From Candidatus Sodaliphilus limicaballi (GTDB lineage: Bacteria; Bacteroidota; Bacteroidia; Bacteroidales; Muribaculaceae), in contig JAGHSP010000023.1 in NCBI GenBank assembly GCA_018065815.1, positions 1 through 11,426 on the forward strand: DNA of 11,426 bases. The letters run 5' to 3'. Shown piece by piece: positions 1-6,186 of this stretch. The position numbers were made by a program, and so were the translations under genes. The notes under the pieces were generated by a model that did not search any database, was not told where the DNA came from, and worked only from the letters and a program-made list of their open reading frames with translations. How positions within the stretch are numbered: the stretch's first letter is position 1; each line of letters opens with the position of its first letter.

Positions 1-1326
1 GTAGCCGCAGTGGTGTGCCATCTTCTCGTTGACCATGAGGCCGCGCAGTGCGTTCTCGTCCTCCACAGCCACGTCGCCGCTAGTCTGGAACACCACGTGC
101 ACGTCATGTCCTTGCTGCACGAGTCGGCGCAGTGTGCCGCCCATCGACACCACGGCATCGTCGGGGTGGGGGCTGAACACGAGCACACGCTTGGGGTAGG
201 GGGTAGCGCGCTCGGGGCGTGATGAGTCGTCGGCATTGGGCTTGCCGCCGGGCCAGCCGGTGATGGTGTGCTGCACGTCGTTGAACACTCTGATGTTCAC
301 TGCATAGGCGCTGCCAAATAGGGCTACGAGCTCGCTCAGTCCGTTGTCGTTATAGTCTTTGTTGGTGAGTTTGAGGATGGGTTTGCCGGTCTGCTTGCAC
401 AGCCATACGATGGCGCGGCGTGTGAGGTAGTCGGTCCACTCGCATGATGTCACCTTCCAGGGCAGGCTGATGCGTGTGAGTTGTGACGTAGCCTCCAGGT
501 CAGCCACAATCTTCGCGTTGTGGTGCATCTGCAGGAACGATGCGGGCACTTGCTCGCCCATGCGTCCTTCCACCACGTCGAGCAGCGGCGCTGCGCTGCT
601 CTCGCCCCATGCCACACCTATGATGTGGCTGGCGCTCATGATGTTAGAGATGCCCAGAGTGACGGCTGTGAGCGGTGCGGTGTCGCACTGGAACGCCTCG
701 GAAAGGTGTGCGCGGGCCTTGTTGCCCAGCAGCATGAGCCGGCACGACGAGTTGCTGGTGCTTCCGGGCTCGTTGAGCGCCATCGAGCCGCTCTTGGTGA
801 TCTCGCACACCACGAGGTCGAGACCGCCATATTCGTCGATCTCGGTCTCATAGGCACGGCACAGCTTGTGCACGTTTTCCTTTGTCGCCTCGTTGCTGAA
901 TGTGTGGATGTTGTTGGGGTCTATGTCCACCTTGTTGAACAAGCGTTGCTTGAGTCGGTTGAACGTGCTGCGTTGCTCGTCGCTAGTCACCACGCCCAGT
1001 TCCAGCTCGCTCAAGTTGAACGCCACCACGCTGGCGAAGCTCACCTTGTCGGCAAAATAAAGCTTGACGAGCTGGTCATACACCTCGAGCACGCATTTGC
1101 CGGCACCGAGGCCTATCACGCAGCGGCCTTTCTCCTTGACGCAGCGGTCAATGGTTTCGGCTATGTCGAGTGCAGCGTCGAGAGCGCCTTCGGCATGAGT
1201 CTCGACGACTTTGGTATATACTTTTTCAAAACGGGTGAGCGACGCTAGTTCCAGTTCGCTCTCGGGTTTATAGTAACGCTTTGACACTTGGTCAAGCTGT
1301 ATTTTAGAAGTTAAATTTGCCTTCAT
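1..1326 (-). CDS. Glucosamine-6-phosphate deaminase-like / PIG-L (LmbE) deacetylase fusion protein, 3' end cut by window
   Basis: The gene reads leftward from ATG at 1326-1324 and stays open to the window edge, giving 442 codons. Residues about 1-270 are NagB-like, with FNLSE near 100 and a NEPGS motif at 185-189. Residues about 270-375 form a linker rich in Trp/Lys/Asn. A PIG-L/LmbE zinc deacetylase domain starts with HPDD at 387-390 (SPHPDDAVVSMGGT context) and runs off the edge. Full-length Bacteroidetes homologues of this fusion are, from memory, about 660 residues, so roughly a third is missing here. Homologues are usually annotated as glucosamine-6-phosphate deaminase, which turns glucosamine-6-phosphate into fructose-6-phosphate and ammonia. 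However, the positions matching E. coli NagB D72, D141 and H143 are all Ser here (the last two are S179 and S181), and only the Glu of NEP (E186) remains. Deaminase activity is therefore doubtful; a sugar-phosphate-binding or amino-sugar deacetylase role is possible. Likely cytoplasmic, since no signal peptide is seen. Confidence 0.85.
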   Translation of the reverse strand, partial: MKANLTSKIQLDQVSKRYYKPESELELASLTRFEKVYTKVVETHAEGALDAALDIAETIDRCVKEKGRCVIGLGAGKCVLEVYDQLVKLYFADKVSFASVVAFNLSELELGVVTSDEQRSTFNRLKQRLFNKVDIDPNNIHTFSNEATKENVHKLCRAYETEIDEYGGLDLVVCEITKSGSMALNEPGSTSNSSCRLMLLGNKARAHLSEAFQCDTAPLTAVTLGISNIMSASHIIGVAWGESSAAPLLDVVEGRMGEQVPASFLQMHHNAKIVADLEATSQLTRISLPWKVTSCEWTDYLTRRAIVWLCKQTGKPILKLTNKDYNDNGLSELVALFGSAYAVNIRVFNDVQHTITGWPGGKPNADDSSRPERATPYPKRVLVFSPHPDDAVVSMGGTLRRLVQQGHDVHVVFQTSGDVAVEDENALRGLMVNEKMAHHCGY

Positions 1327-1352
1327 TAGGTGTGAATAGAGTTGTTAGCATG

Positions 1353-1382
1353 CAAAGGTACGAAAAGTTAGGCAATTACCAA
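1353..1382 (-). promoter_or_regulatory. Bacteroidetes-type promoter of the NagB-like/PIG-L gene
   Basis: Read on the minus strand, a perfect -7 element TACCTTTG (1360-1353) is preceded after 18 bases by TTGG (1382-1379). This matches the Bacteroidetes housekeeping pattern TTTG/TTG, about 19 bases, TAnnTTTG. It leaves a short leader of about 20 bases before the ATG at 1326. Confidence 0.7.
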
Positions 1383-1471
1383 CAAGTTAATGCTTTTTTT
1401 TGCTCACGTGACCACTATTATTACTGAAAAGGAAGCGCCTTTTCTTTGAGGTTATCTGCATCAAATTCGTA

Positions 1472-1519
1472 TTTAGGTGGTGGCGCTGCGCTTGAAATAC
1501 TCTGAAAATAAGCTGAAAA
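1472..1519 (+). repeat. 48-base interspersed repeat, copy 1
   Basis: The reverse complement of this segment matches 7485-7532 at 46 of 48 positions, so the two copies lie in inverted orientation about 6 kb apart. It has two CTGAAAA-type words, then a stretch containing AAGCGCAGCGC. On the far side of each copy lies a short AAGGCGCTTC motif, at a different distance: about 30 bases away in this copy (near 1430-1442) and 4 bases away in copy 2. No open reading frame uses it. It sits between two genes in non-coding DNA, as expected for a dispersed extragenic repeat. Confidence 0.85.
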
Positions 1520-1536
1520 ATCACTGTTTTCCTGAT

Positions 1537-1659
1537 AAACAAACTACAGATTACGCAGATTGAACAGATTAATTTGTTTTTCTCTCTGTGACCTCTGTGC
1601 CTCAGTGGGAGAGGTTCTGAAAAATTTTAATCTAAATCTGTTTAATCTGTGGTTTGTTT
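1537..1659. repeat. Imperfect palindromic intergenic element (about 123 bases)
   Basis: The left arm, 1537-1572 (begins AAACAAACTACAGATTA), is matched in reverse complement by 1627-1659 (begins AAACAAACCACAGATTA). The arms are about 36 and 33 bases, with a 3-base gap and a few mismatches. The centre (1573-1626) contains CTCTGTGACCTCTGTG and a purine-rich stretch. No protein is encoded. The words AATCTGTTTAATCTGTGG and CTCTGTGACCTCTGTG resemble degenerate intergenic repeat vocabulary I remember from many bacterial genomes. The arms could form a hairpin or be the termini of a miniature non-autonomous element. Confidence 0.7.
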
Positions 1660-1707
1660 TATGTGTCAACGGGTTACATCACCGGCCAAGCCGGATTCCC
1701 CCACCGT

Positions 1708-3105
1708 TTACTTGGCCATGAATGCTTCGACGTCCTGGGGATGGTAGGGGATGCGCTCTTTGCCCAGGAAGCGGCATCCGTCGGCAGTGATGAGGAGGTC
1801 GTCCTCGATGCGTATGCCGCCGAAGTCCTTGTAGGTCTCCAGCATGTCGAAGTTGAGGAACTCGGCGCAGTGTCCGCTGGCGCGCCAGTCGTCGATGAGT
1901 GCCGGGATGAAGTAGATGCCGGGCTCGTCGGTCACCACGAAGCCTTCTTGCAGGCGTCGGCCCATGCGCAGGCAGTTGGTGCCGAACTGGTCGAGGCGGG
2001 GACGGGTTTCCTCGTCAAATCCCACATAGATCTGGTCGAGGCCTTCCATGTCGTGCACGTCCATACCCATCATGTGACCCAGGCCGTGAGGCAGGAACAT
2101 CGCGTGGGCACCGGCGGCAACAGCCTCGTCCACGTCGCCCTTCATCAGGCCAAGTTCCTTGAGGCGCTCGGTCATGAGCCTGCACACTGCCATGTGCACG
2201 TCCATGTACTTGACGCCGGGTGCTGCCACCTTGAGCGCCAGGTCGTGGCACTCCTCGACGATGCTATAAATCTCGAGCTGGCGCTGCGAGAACTTGCCGC
2301 TGACAGGCATGGTGCGGGTGTGGTCGCTGCAATAGTTGTTCACGGTCTCGGCACCGCAGTCACACAGCGCGAGTCGTCCGTCCTCGAGCAGGGCAGTCGA
2401 GGGGTTGCCGTGCATGATCTCGCCGTGCTGCGAGAAGATGGTGGCAAAGCTCACCTTGGCGCCGTAGGAGTTGGCGATGCCGTCGATCTGGCCGCCTATG
2501 TATTTCTCGCTCACGCCGGCCTTGACCAGCTTCATGGCTGTGGTGTGCATCTTGTAGCCTATGGCGCAAGCGCGTTCTATCTCCTCGATTTCCTCGGCCG
2601 TTTTCACGCTGCGCATCGCTATCACTGCCATTCTGAGCTCGTGAGAGCAAGCCTTGCGCTGCTCGCTGGGATGGATGCCCAGCAGGTCCATGATCTGTAT
2701 CATGTTGTCGTGGCGATAGGGGGGCAGGAAGTGCACGGTGCGGCCCTTGGCGCGTGCCTCGTCCACAATCTCCTTGAGCGTGCTCATGGGAGCACTGTTC
2801 TCTACGCCCACCTGCGCAGCCATGTCGGCCACGGCGTCAACCGAGCCATACCACACGATGTCCTCGATGTCGATGTCATTGCCCACAAGGATTTCCTTGT
2901 CGTTGTCCACGTCGATCACGCCCACCAATCCGTCGCGGTTCTGGCCGAAGTAGTAGAGGAATGTTGAGTCCTGGCGAAATGGCGAGTAGCCGTTGTTGGG
3001 GTAGTTGCAGGGCGACTCGTTGTTGCCAAACAGCAATATCACACCGCTCTTGACGAGCTTTTTCAGCTGGGCGCGACGGCCCACATAGGTCTCTTTGCTA
3101 AACAT
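1708..3105 (-). CDS. pepP: Xaa-Pro aminopeptidase (aminopeptidase P, peptidase family M24B)
   Basis: This 465-residue enzyme removes an N-terminal residue when proline follows it, helping to recycle proline-containing peptides in the cytoplasm. The N-terminal domain (about 1-160) is the creatinase/aminopeptidase-P type, containing LLFGNNES and FRQDSTFLYYFG. The catalytic pita-bread domain follows. All five dinuclear metal ligands can be placed: D249 (ALCDCG), D261 (SDHTRTMP), H344 (HGLGHMMG), E394 (TDEPGIYF) and E434 (GIRIEDD). The start MFSKETYVGRR at 3105 is preferred to an in-frame start at 3156, because the longer form adds residues that overlap the promoter and do not belong to the family. 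No signal peptide is seen. It is transcribed alone, with repeat-filled gaps on both sides. Confidence 0.93.
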   Translation of the reverse strand: MFSKETYVGRRAQLKKLVKSGVILLFGNNESPCNYPNNGYSPFRQDSTFLYYFGQNRDGLVGVIDVDNDKEILVGNDIDIEDIVWYGSVDAVADMAAQVGVENSAPMSTLKEIVDEARAKGRTVHFLPPYRHDNMIQIMDLLGIHPSEQRKACSHELRMAVIAMRSVKTAEEIEEIERACAIGYKMHTTAMKLVKAGVSEKYIGGQIDGIANSYGAKVSFATIFSQHGEIMHGNPSTALLEDGRLALCDCGAETVNNYCSDHTRTMPVSGKFSQRQLEIYSIVEECHDLALKVAAPGVKYMDVHMAVCRLMTERLKELGLMKGDVDEAVAAGAHAMFLPHGLGHMMGMDVHDMEGLDQIYVGFDEETRPRLDQFGTNCLRMGRRLQEGFVVTDEPGIYFIPALIDDWRASGHCAEFLNFDMLETYKDFGGIRIEDDLLITADGCRFLGKERIPYHPQDVEAFMAK

Positions 3106-3144
3106 ATTATCGTGTAGTTTTGGGGTTAATATTCTTTCAAAATG

Positions 3145-3174
3145 TAAAGTTAGCAATAATTAGCGTAAACACAA
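3145..3174 (-). promoter_or_regulatory. Predicted promoter of the Xaa-Pro aminopeptidase gene
   Basis: On the minus strand, TTG (3174-3172) is followed after 19 bases by TAACTTTA (3152-3145), which is one base off the TAnnTTTG consensus. The leader to the ATG at 3105 would be about 33 bases. Its position also argues against the longer in-frame start at 3156, which would lie upstream of the transcription start. Confidence 0.55.
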
Positions 3175-3211
3175 GCGTAAATGCAAAATTTCTTTATAGA
3201 AGAGCAGGTTT

Positions 3212-3330
3212 GCGGTTGAAGACCGCCGCCTTGTACGTTTCGAGGTAGCGCACTCGTGCGACCACGCACCTATCGGCAGCCCGCAGGTCTGCGACCAGCG
3301 GTTAACCAAAGTTACGACCTCCCTGAGGTC
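3212..3330. repeat. Hairpin-rich intergenic tract
   Basis: Four short perfect inverted repeats lie in 119 bases: GCGGT/ACCGC (3212-3226), GTGCG/CGCAC (3256-3269), CGCAG/CTGCG (3282-3293) and GACCT/AGGTC (3316-3330). The tract is much more GC-rich than the AT-rich sequence around it. A minus-strand frame from 3342 to 3160 can be read through it (60 codons, Arg/Ser/Thr-rich), but it resembles the spurious small proteins often called from dispersed Bacteroidales repeats. I treat the tract as a repeat or structured non-coding element. Confidence 0.5.
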
Positions 3331-3361
3331 TAAAAATTCCACAAAATATATATTTTCAATG

Positions 3362-3401
3362 AAAAAATCAGTGAGTTCAGCGAGATCAGCGCGGGGAGTT
3401 C
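3362..3401 (+). repeat. 40-base interspersed repeat, copy 1
   Basis: This segment matches the reverse complement of 7404-7443 at 35 of 40 positions without gaps. It begins AAAAAATCAGTG and ends CGCGGGGAGTTC. It lies in non-coding DNA between the aminopeptidase and the unknown gene pair. The sequence beyond it (3402-3486) is AT-rich, includes a TTGTGGTTTGTTTT word also present in the 1537-1659 element, and shows nothing else I can name. Confidence 0.8.
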
Positions 3402-3486
3402 TGGTGTATAGTTACTTTTAATCGAAACCTGCTCAATCTGAAAATATAATTCCCTTATGTTAAATTGTGGTTTGTTTTCCCGTCTG

Positions 3487-3888
3487 TTAGGGCATGGCTC
3501 GTGCCAGGAGCAGTAGGATGCGGGCCCGGTTGAGCCGCCATGCCGTGTCGTAGTGCGTGCCTTCGCTGCCGTAGAATTGCAGCAGGGCATAGTTGGCCAG
3601 CAGGTCGGTGATTGTGCCGCTCATCGCCTGGGTGTGGCAGTCCATGGTGGCAGGCAAAGCGAGCGTTATGGTAATATTACCACGGTCGAGGTGCGGGTTG
3701 AAGTTCCACGAGTCGATGTATCCGCTGATGCGTGTGCGCAGGTCGGCGAGGCCGTCCTCAATGCGCATTTCGAGCATGCGGGCATTGTCGGGGGTGAGGA
3801 GTTTCACCTCGGGCTGGTAGGACGCATGCCATGCGCTCTCGGCATAGATGCGGTTGAGGATGTTGTCAAGGTCGATTGTGATTTTCAT
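3487..3888 (-). CDS. Hypothetical protein, downstream gene of an unknown two-gene unit
   Basis: This 133-residue protein belongs to no family I recognise. Its ATG overlaps the stop of the upstream gene by four bases (ATGA, 3885-3888), so the two are translationally coupled and probably act together. It starts with a short helix-strand segment (MKITIDLDNILNRIY) and shows no signal peptide or membrane segment. The middle has an acidic helix (MRIEDGLADL, 41-50) and a beta-like stretch (NITITLALP, 71-79). The end is helical and Leu/Arg-rich (WRLNRARILLLLARAMP). This outline resembles small Bacteroidetes prophage head or tail adaptor proteins I have seen described only as hypothetical, so a phage-derived origin is a low-confidence guess. 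Codon use matches the neighbouring genes. Confidence 0.75.
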   Translation of the reverse strand: MKITIDLDNILNRIYAESAWHASYQPEVKLLTPDNARMLEMRIEDGLADLRTRISGYIDSWNFNPHLDRGNITITLALPATMDCHTQAMSGTITDLLANYALLQFYGSEGTHYDTAWRLNRARILLLLARAMP

Positions 3889-4343
3889 AGCAAGTGTTTT
3901 TTGATGTTGGTGTTAATGTGACGGATGTGATGGTAGGCATACTGCGGTGTGACGAAGAAGCGCGACGCGCGGCAGTTGTCGATCACAAACTGTACTGCGC
4001 TGTTGAGGGATATTCCTTTGCAATCAATGAGTTGCTTTACCTTGCTGGCAATCTCTTCCCACATGAGCGCTTGCAACGATGGCTTGACGATGTTGCGCCC
4101 CGAGGACAGCATCCTGCCCACGACCACCAGGGCGCGCTCGATGCTCACGTGGTAGTGCGGACGGCTGTTGAGCACGGTGAACTCAACGGCTGCCTTGCGC
4201 GGCGAGGGCACCCCTCGCTCAATCATGAGGTCGAGCACTTGCCTGTAGGTTTCTAGAAACTCGTTGTCGCGTCTCAAGCGTGCCCGGTGCTTGCCGCTGA
4301 TGCCGGTGTCGCCCGAGAAACTGTAATGTGTGTGTTGTTTCAT
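3885..4343 (-). CDS. Hypothetical protein with internal duplication, upstream gene of an unknown two-gene unit
   Basis: This 152-residue basic protein (many Arg/Lys/His) belongs to no family I recognise. It contains two similar units, at about residues 33-79 and 98-144. Each has an amphipathic helix ending V-E/Q-F, then N-S/C-R, an aromatic, V-S/T, three residues and Ala (V53, F55, N59, R61, Y64, V66, A71 against V117, F119, N123, R125, F129, V131, A136). The helix-turn-helix-like outline and the charge suggest nucleic-acid binding, possibly as a phage-derived or regulatory protein, but no family motif confirms this. The ATG at 4343 is well placed behind a strong promoter. Its stop overlaps the start of the next gene by four bases. 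Confidence 0.8.
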   Translation of the reverse strand: MKQHTHYSFSGDTGISGKHRARLRRDNEFLETYRQVLDLMIERGVPSPRKAAVEFTVLNSRPHYHVSIERALVVVGRMLSSGRNIVKPSLQALMWEEIASKVKQLIDCKGISLNSAVQFVIDNCRASRFFVTPQYAYHHIRHINTNIKKHLL

Positions 4344-4405
4344 TTCAAATTAATTATTAAATTCAAGGTGTGTGATTGGTTGTTGCGTAGCTACGATTGC
4401 GAGTG

Positions 4406-4437
4406 CAAAGTTACAACAAAAAATGGTAAAATGCAAA
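4406..4437 (-). promoter_or_regulatory. Strong Bacteroidetes-type promoter of the unknown gene pair
   Basis: On the minus strand, TTTG (4437-4434) is followed after 20 bases by a perfect TAACTTTG (4413-4406). A perfect 10-base palindrome, CGTAGCTACG (4386-4395), lies just past the expected transcription start and could be an operator, although palindromes this short also occur by chance. The leader to the ATG at 4343 is about 55 bases. Confidence 0.72.
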
Positions 4438-4463
4438 TAAATTAAGGTAAATTCACAATTTTG

Positions 4464-4492
4464 GCCATCATAGGGACTGTCCCTTTGATGGC
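4464..4492. repeat. REP-like palindrome
   Basis: GCCATCA (4464-4470) pairs with TGATGGC (4486-4492) and AGGGAC (4472-4477) with GTCCCT (4479-4484), around a single central base. Over 29 bases only the centre and one T/T pair break perfect dyad symmetry. It sits between divergent promoters and is not followed by a U-tract on either strand, which argues against a terminator. The shape fits a REP-type extragenic palindrome or a dyad operator. The rest of the 394-base divergent region (4344-4737) holds the two promoters and AT-rich DNA. Confidence 0.6.
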
Positions 4493-4652
4493 ATTTCTCG
4501 TGGAGTATAGAATCTGGTGATGGAAAAAAAGAAAAAAACATAAATAAACCGCTGTGTAAGAGAAGATGGCTTTCGCCCTTGCAGTCGCGGTTGTCATCGT
4601 CATCGTCTTTGTGGACTTTTTGGCCGTTTTTCTAGATTTTAGCGATAAAAAC

Positions 4653-4683
4653 TTGGGCGTTTGCAAAATAATTGCTAACTTTA
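4653..4683 (+). promoter_or_regulatory. Predicted promoter of the alcohol dehydrogenase gene
   Basis: TTG (4653-4655) is followed after 20 bases by TAACTTTA (4676-4683), one base off TAnnTTTG. The predicted leader before the ATG at 4738 is about 45-50 bases. Confidence 0.5.
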
Positions 4684-4737
4684 CCACAACATAATAATAA
4701 CAGGTGTCGAGGGCACCACAAAATACACTAAACAACT

Positions 4738-5916
4738 ATGAAAGGTAAAATGAAAATCGGCTTGAACATCCCCACCCAACTTGTGTTTGGCGCGGGGGAA
4801 CTCAGGAACTTGTCAACCTTGCCTCTTCCTGGCAAGAAGGCTCTCATCGTTATCTCGGCAGGCACATCAATGAAGCGCCTGGGTTATCTCGACCGCCTCG
4901 TGGAGCAACTGGGCAAGGCTGGTGTTGAGAGCGTTGTATTTGACAAAATATTACCCAATCCCATTAAGTCACACGTCATGGAAGGTACAGCCCTGTGCCT
5001 TGCCGAGAAGTGTGACTTTGTTATAGGCTTGGGCGGCGGCAGCTCTATCGACAGCGCAAAGGCTATCGCCATCACCGCTCACATGGGCGGCGACTTCTGG
5101 GACTATGTTCAGGGCGGCACTGGCGGCGGCAAGAAGGTGACCGGTGCACTGCCCATCGTGGCCATTCCCACTACTGCCGGCACAGGCACCGAGATCGACC
5201 TGTGGGGCGTGGTGACCAACGAGGAGACTCAAGAGAAGATGGGCTTCGGCTCACGTCACATCTTCCCCACGCTGGCCATCGTGGATCCCGAGCTCATGCT
5301 TTCTATTCCTCCCGCGCTCACCGCTTACCAGGGCTTTGACGCCTTCTTCCACGCAGCCGAGGGCTATGTGGGCAAGGCACACACTCCCATCAGCGACCTC
5401 TACGCACTCGAGGCAGTGCGTCTGCTCTATAAGTATCTTCCCGTAGCAGTGGCCGACGGCAACAACCTGTGGGCTCGCACCAAGGTGGCTTGGGCTAGCA
5501 CCCTTGCCGGCATGGTGGAGAGCACCAGCAGCTGCACTGGCGAGCACGCTATGGAGCACGCGTTGAGCGCGCTTCACCCCGAACTGCCCCACGGCGCAGG
5601 ACTCATCGCTCTCTCGGGCGCTTACTTCAAGACCTTCAAGAACGACTCGATGAAGCGCTACATGAAGATGGCCGAGAAGATGACACAGCACAAGGCTGCC
5701 CGTCCCGGCGACTTCCTCGACGCGCTGGCTATCATGAAGCGCGAGTGCAAGGTGGATAACCTGAAATTGAGCGACTGGGGTGTGACAATGGCCGAGGTGG
5801 ATGCGCTGGCCGACAAGACTATCGCTACCGGCAGCGCTATGCTTGACCTGGATCCGCGTTTCCTCACTCGCAATGAGATTGCCGATATCTTTGTAGAGAC
5901 TATTCGCGAGGACTAA
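4738..5916 (+). CDS. Iron-containing alcohol dehydrogenase (group III, Fe-ADH family)
   Basis: This 392-residue cytoplasmic oxidoreductase would interconvert an alcohol and an aldehyde or ketone using NAD(P)H and an active-site iron or other divalent metal. The N-terminal dinucleotide-binding domain carries the family signature GGGSSIDSAK (99-108) and the TTAGTGTE loop (145-152). The C-terminal helical domain has the expected metal ligands D201 and H205 (GFDAFFHAAEGY), H270 and H285 (PHG), with the conserved active-site His at 274. Length is typical. The physiological substrate cannot be read from the sequence. Either Met1 or Met5 (4750) could be the start; the first is kept because it follows a promoter and a short leader. 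The gene is transcribed alone and ends in a strong terminator. Confidence 0.92.
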   Translation: MKGKMKIGLNIPTQLVFGAGELRNLSTLPLPGKKALIVISAGTSMKRLGYLDRLVEQLGKAGVESVVFDKILPNPIKSHVMEGTALCLAEKCDFVIGLGGGSSIDSAKAIAITAHMGGDFWDYVQGGTGGGKKVTGALPIVAIPTTAGTGTEIDLWGVVTNEETQEKMGFGSRHIFPTLAIVDPELMLSIPPALTAYQGFDAFFHAAEGYVGKAHTPISDLYALEAVRLLYKYLPVAVADGNNLWARTKVAWASTLAGMVESTSSCTGEHAMEHALSALHPELPHGAGLIALSGAYFKTFKNDSMKRYMKMAEKMTQHKAARPGDFLDALAIMKRECKVDNLKLSDWGVTMAEVDALADKTIATGSAMLDLDPRFLTRNEIADIFVETIRED

Positions 5917-5933
5917 TATTTCAATCATATAGT

Positions 5934-5969
5934 AGTATGGGCGGCACGTGTCGCTCATACTCTTTTTTT
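5934..5969 (+). terminator. Intrinsic terminator after the alcohol dehydrogenase gene
   Basis: A 10-base stem AGTATGGGCG/CGCTCATACT (5934-5943 with 5952-5961, one G-U pair) closes an 8-base loop and is followed directly by C and seven T residues. It lies 17 bases past the stop codon. Confidence 0.85.
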
Positions 5970-6018
5970 CATAAAGCTTCTAAACGAAAAACTTCCCCGA
6001 GTTCCCCGAGAGGGAAAA

Positions 6019-6125
6019 CTGAAAGAAATTATCCGAAATTATTCAAAATTTTTTATTTCTGTTCTTTCTGTCTTAAAAAGAACTCGCAACAAAAATTTCT
6101 TTTAATTTCTTATAATTTCTTTCAG
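6019..6125. repeat. 107-base near-perfect palindrome (hairpin element)
   Basis: The outer arms 6019-6053 and 6091-6125 (both start CTGAAAGAAATTAT when read inward, one on each strand) pair with few mismatches. The centre adds a second stem, GTTCTTT with AAAGAAC (6061-6067 with 6077-6083). The element is AT-rich and non-coding. It lies between the terminator of the alcohol dehydrogenase and the AraC-type gene. It could be a miniature mobile element remnant or a large RNA hairpin in the regulator's leader. Confidence 0.7.
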
Positions 6126-6147
6126 TCAAGGAGCCCAACAATTAAAT

Positions 6148-6180
6148 CATTAATCCCTAATCATTAATCTTTAATCTTTA
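6148..6180 (+). repeat. Short AT-rich direct repeats before the AraC-type gene
   Basis: CATTAATC occurs at 6148-6155 and again at 6162-6169, followed by TTTAATCTTTA, ending a few bases before the ATG at 6187. No clear TAnnTTTG promoter is visible in this leader. The repeats may be simple slippage products or a regulator binding region; I cannot tell which. Confidence 0.5.
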
Positions 6181-6186
6181 ACCACT

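Noticed and set aside
1682..1694. CCGGC/GCCGG inverted repeat after the aminopeptidase stop as a terminator
   Set aside because: The stem is only five bases and no T-tract follows on the minus strand.
1654..2967. Long plus-strand reading frame (437 codons) antisense to the aminopeptidase gene
   Set aside because: Its product is abnormally rich in His, Val and Ala with no family motif, while the opposite strand encodes a complete M24 peptidase with all metal ligands. It is a shadow of high-GC codon use.
3160..3342. 60-codon minus-strand frame upstream of the aminopeptidase
   Set aside because: It lies in a hairpin-rich repeat tract, overlaps the aminopeptidase promoter and has an Arg/Ser/Thr-rich composition typical of translated repeats.
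4566..4694. 42-codon plus-strand frame encoding a Val/Ile-rich hydrophobic peptide before the alcohol dehydrogenase
   Set aside because: The hydrophobic run comes from repeated GTCATC triplets, no promoter or leader is evident, and its 3' end overlaps the predicted dehydrogenase promoter.
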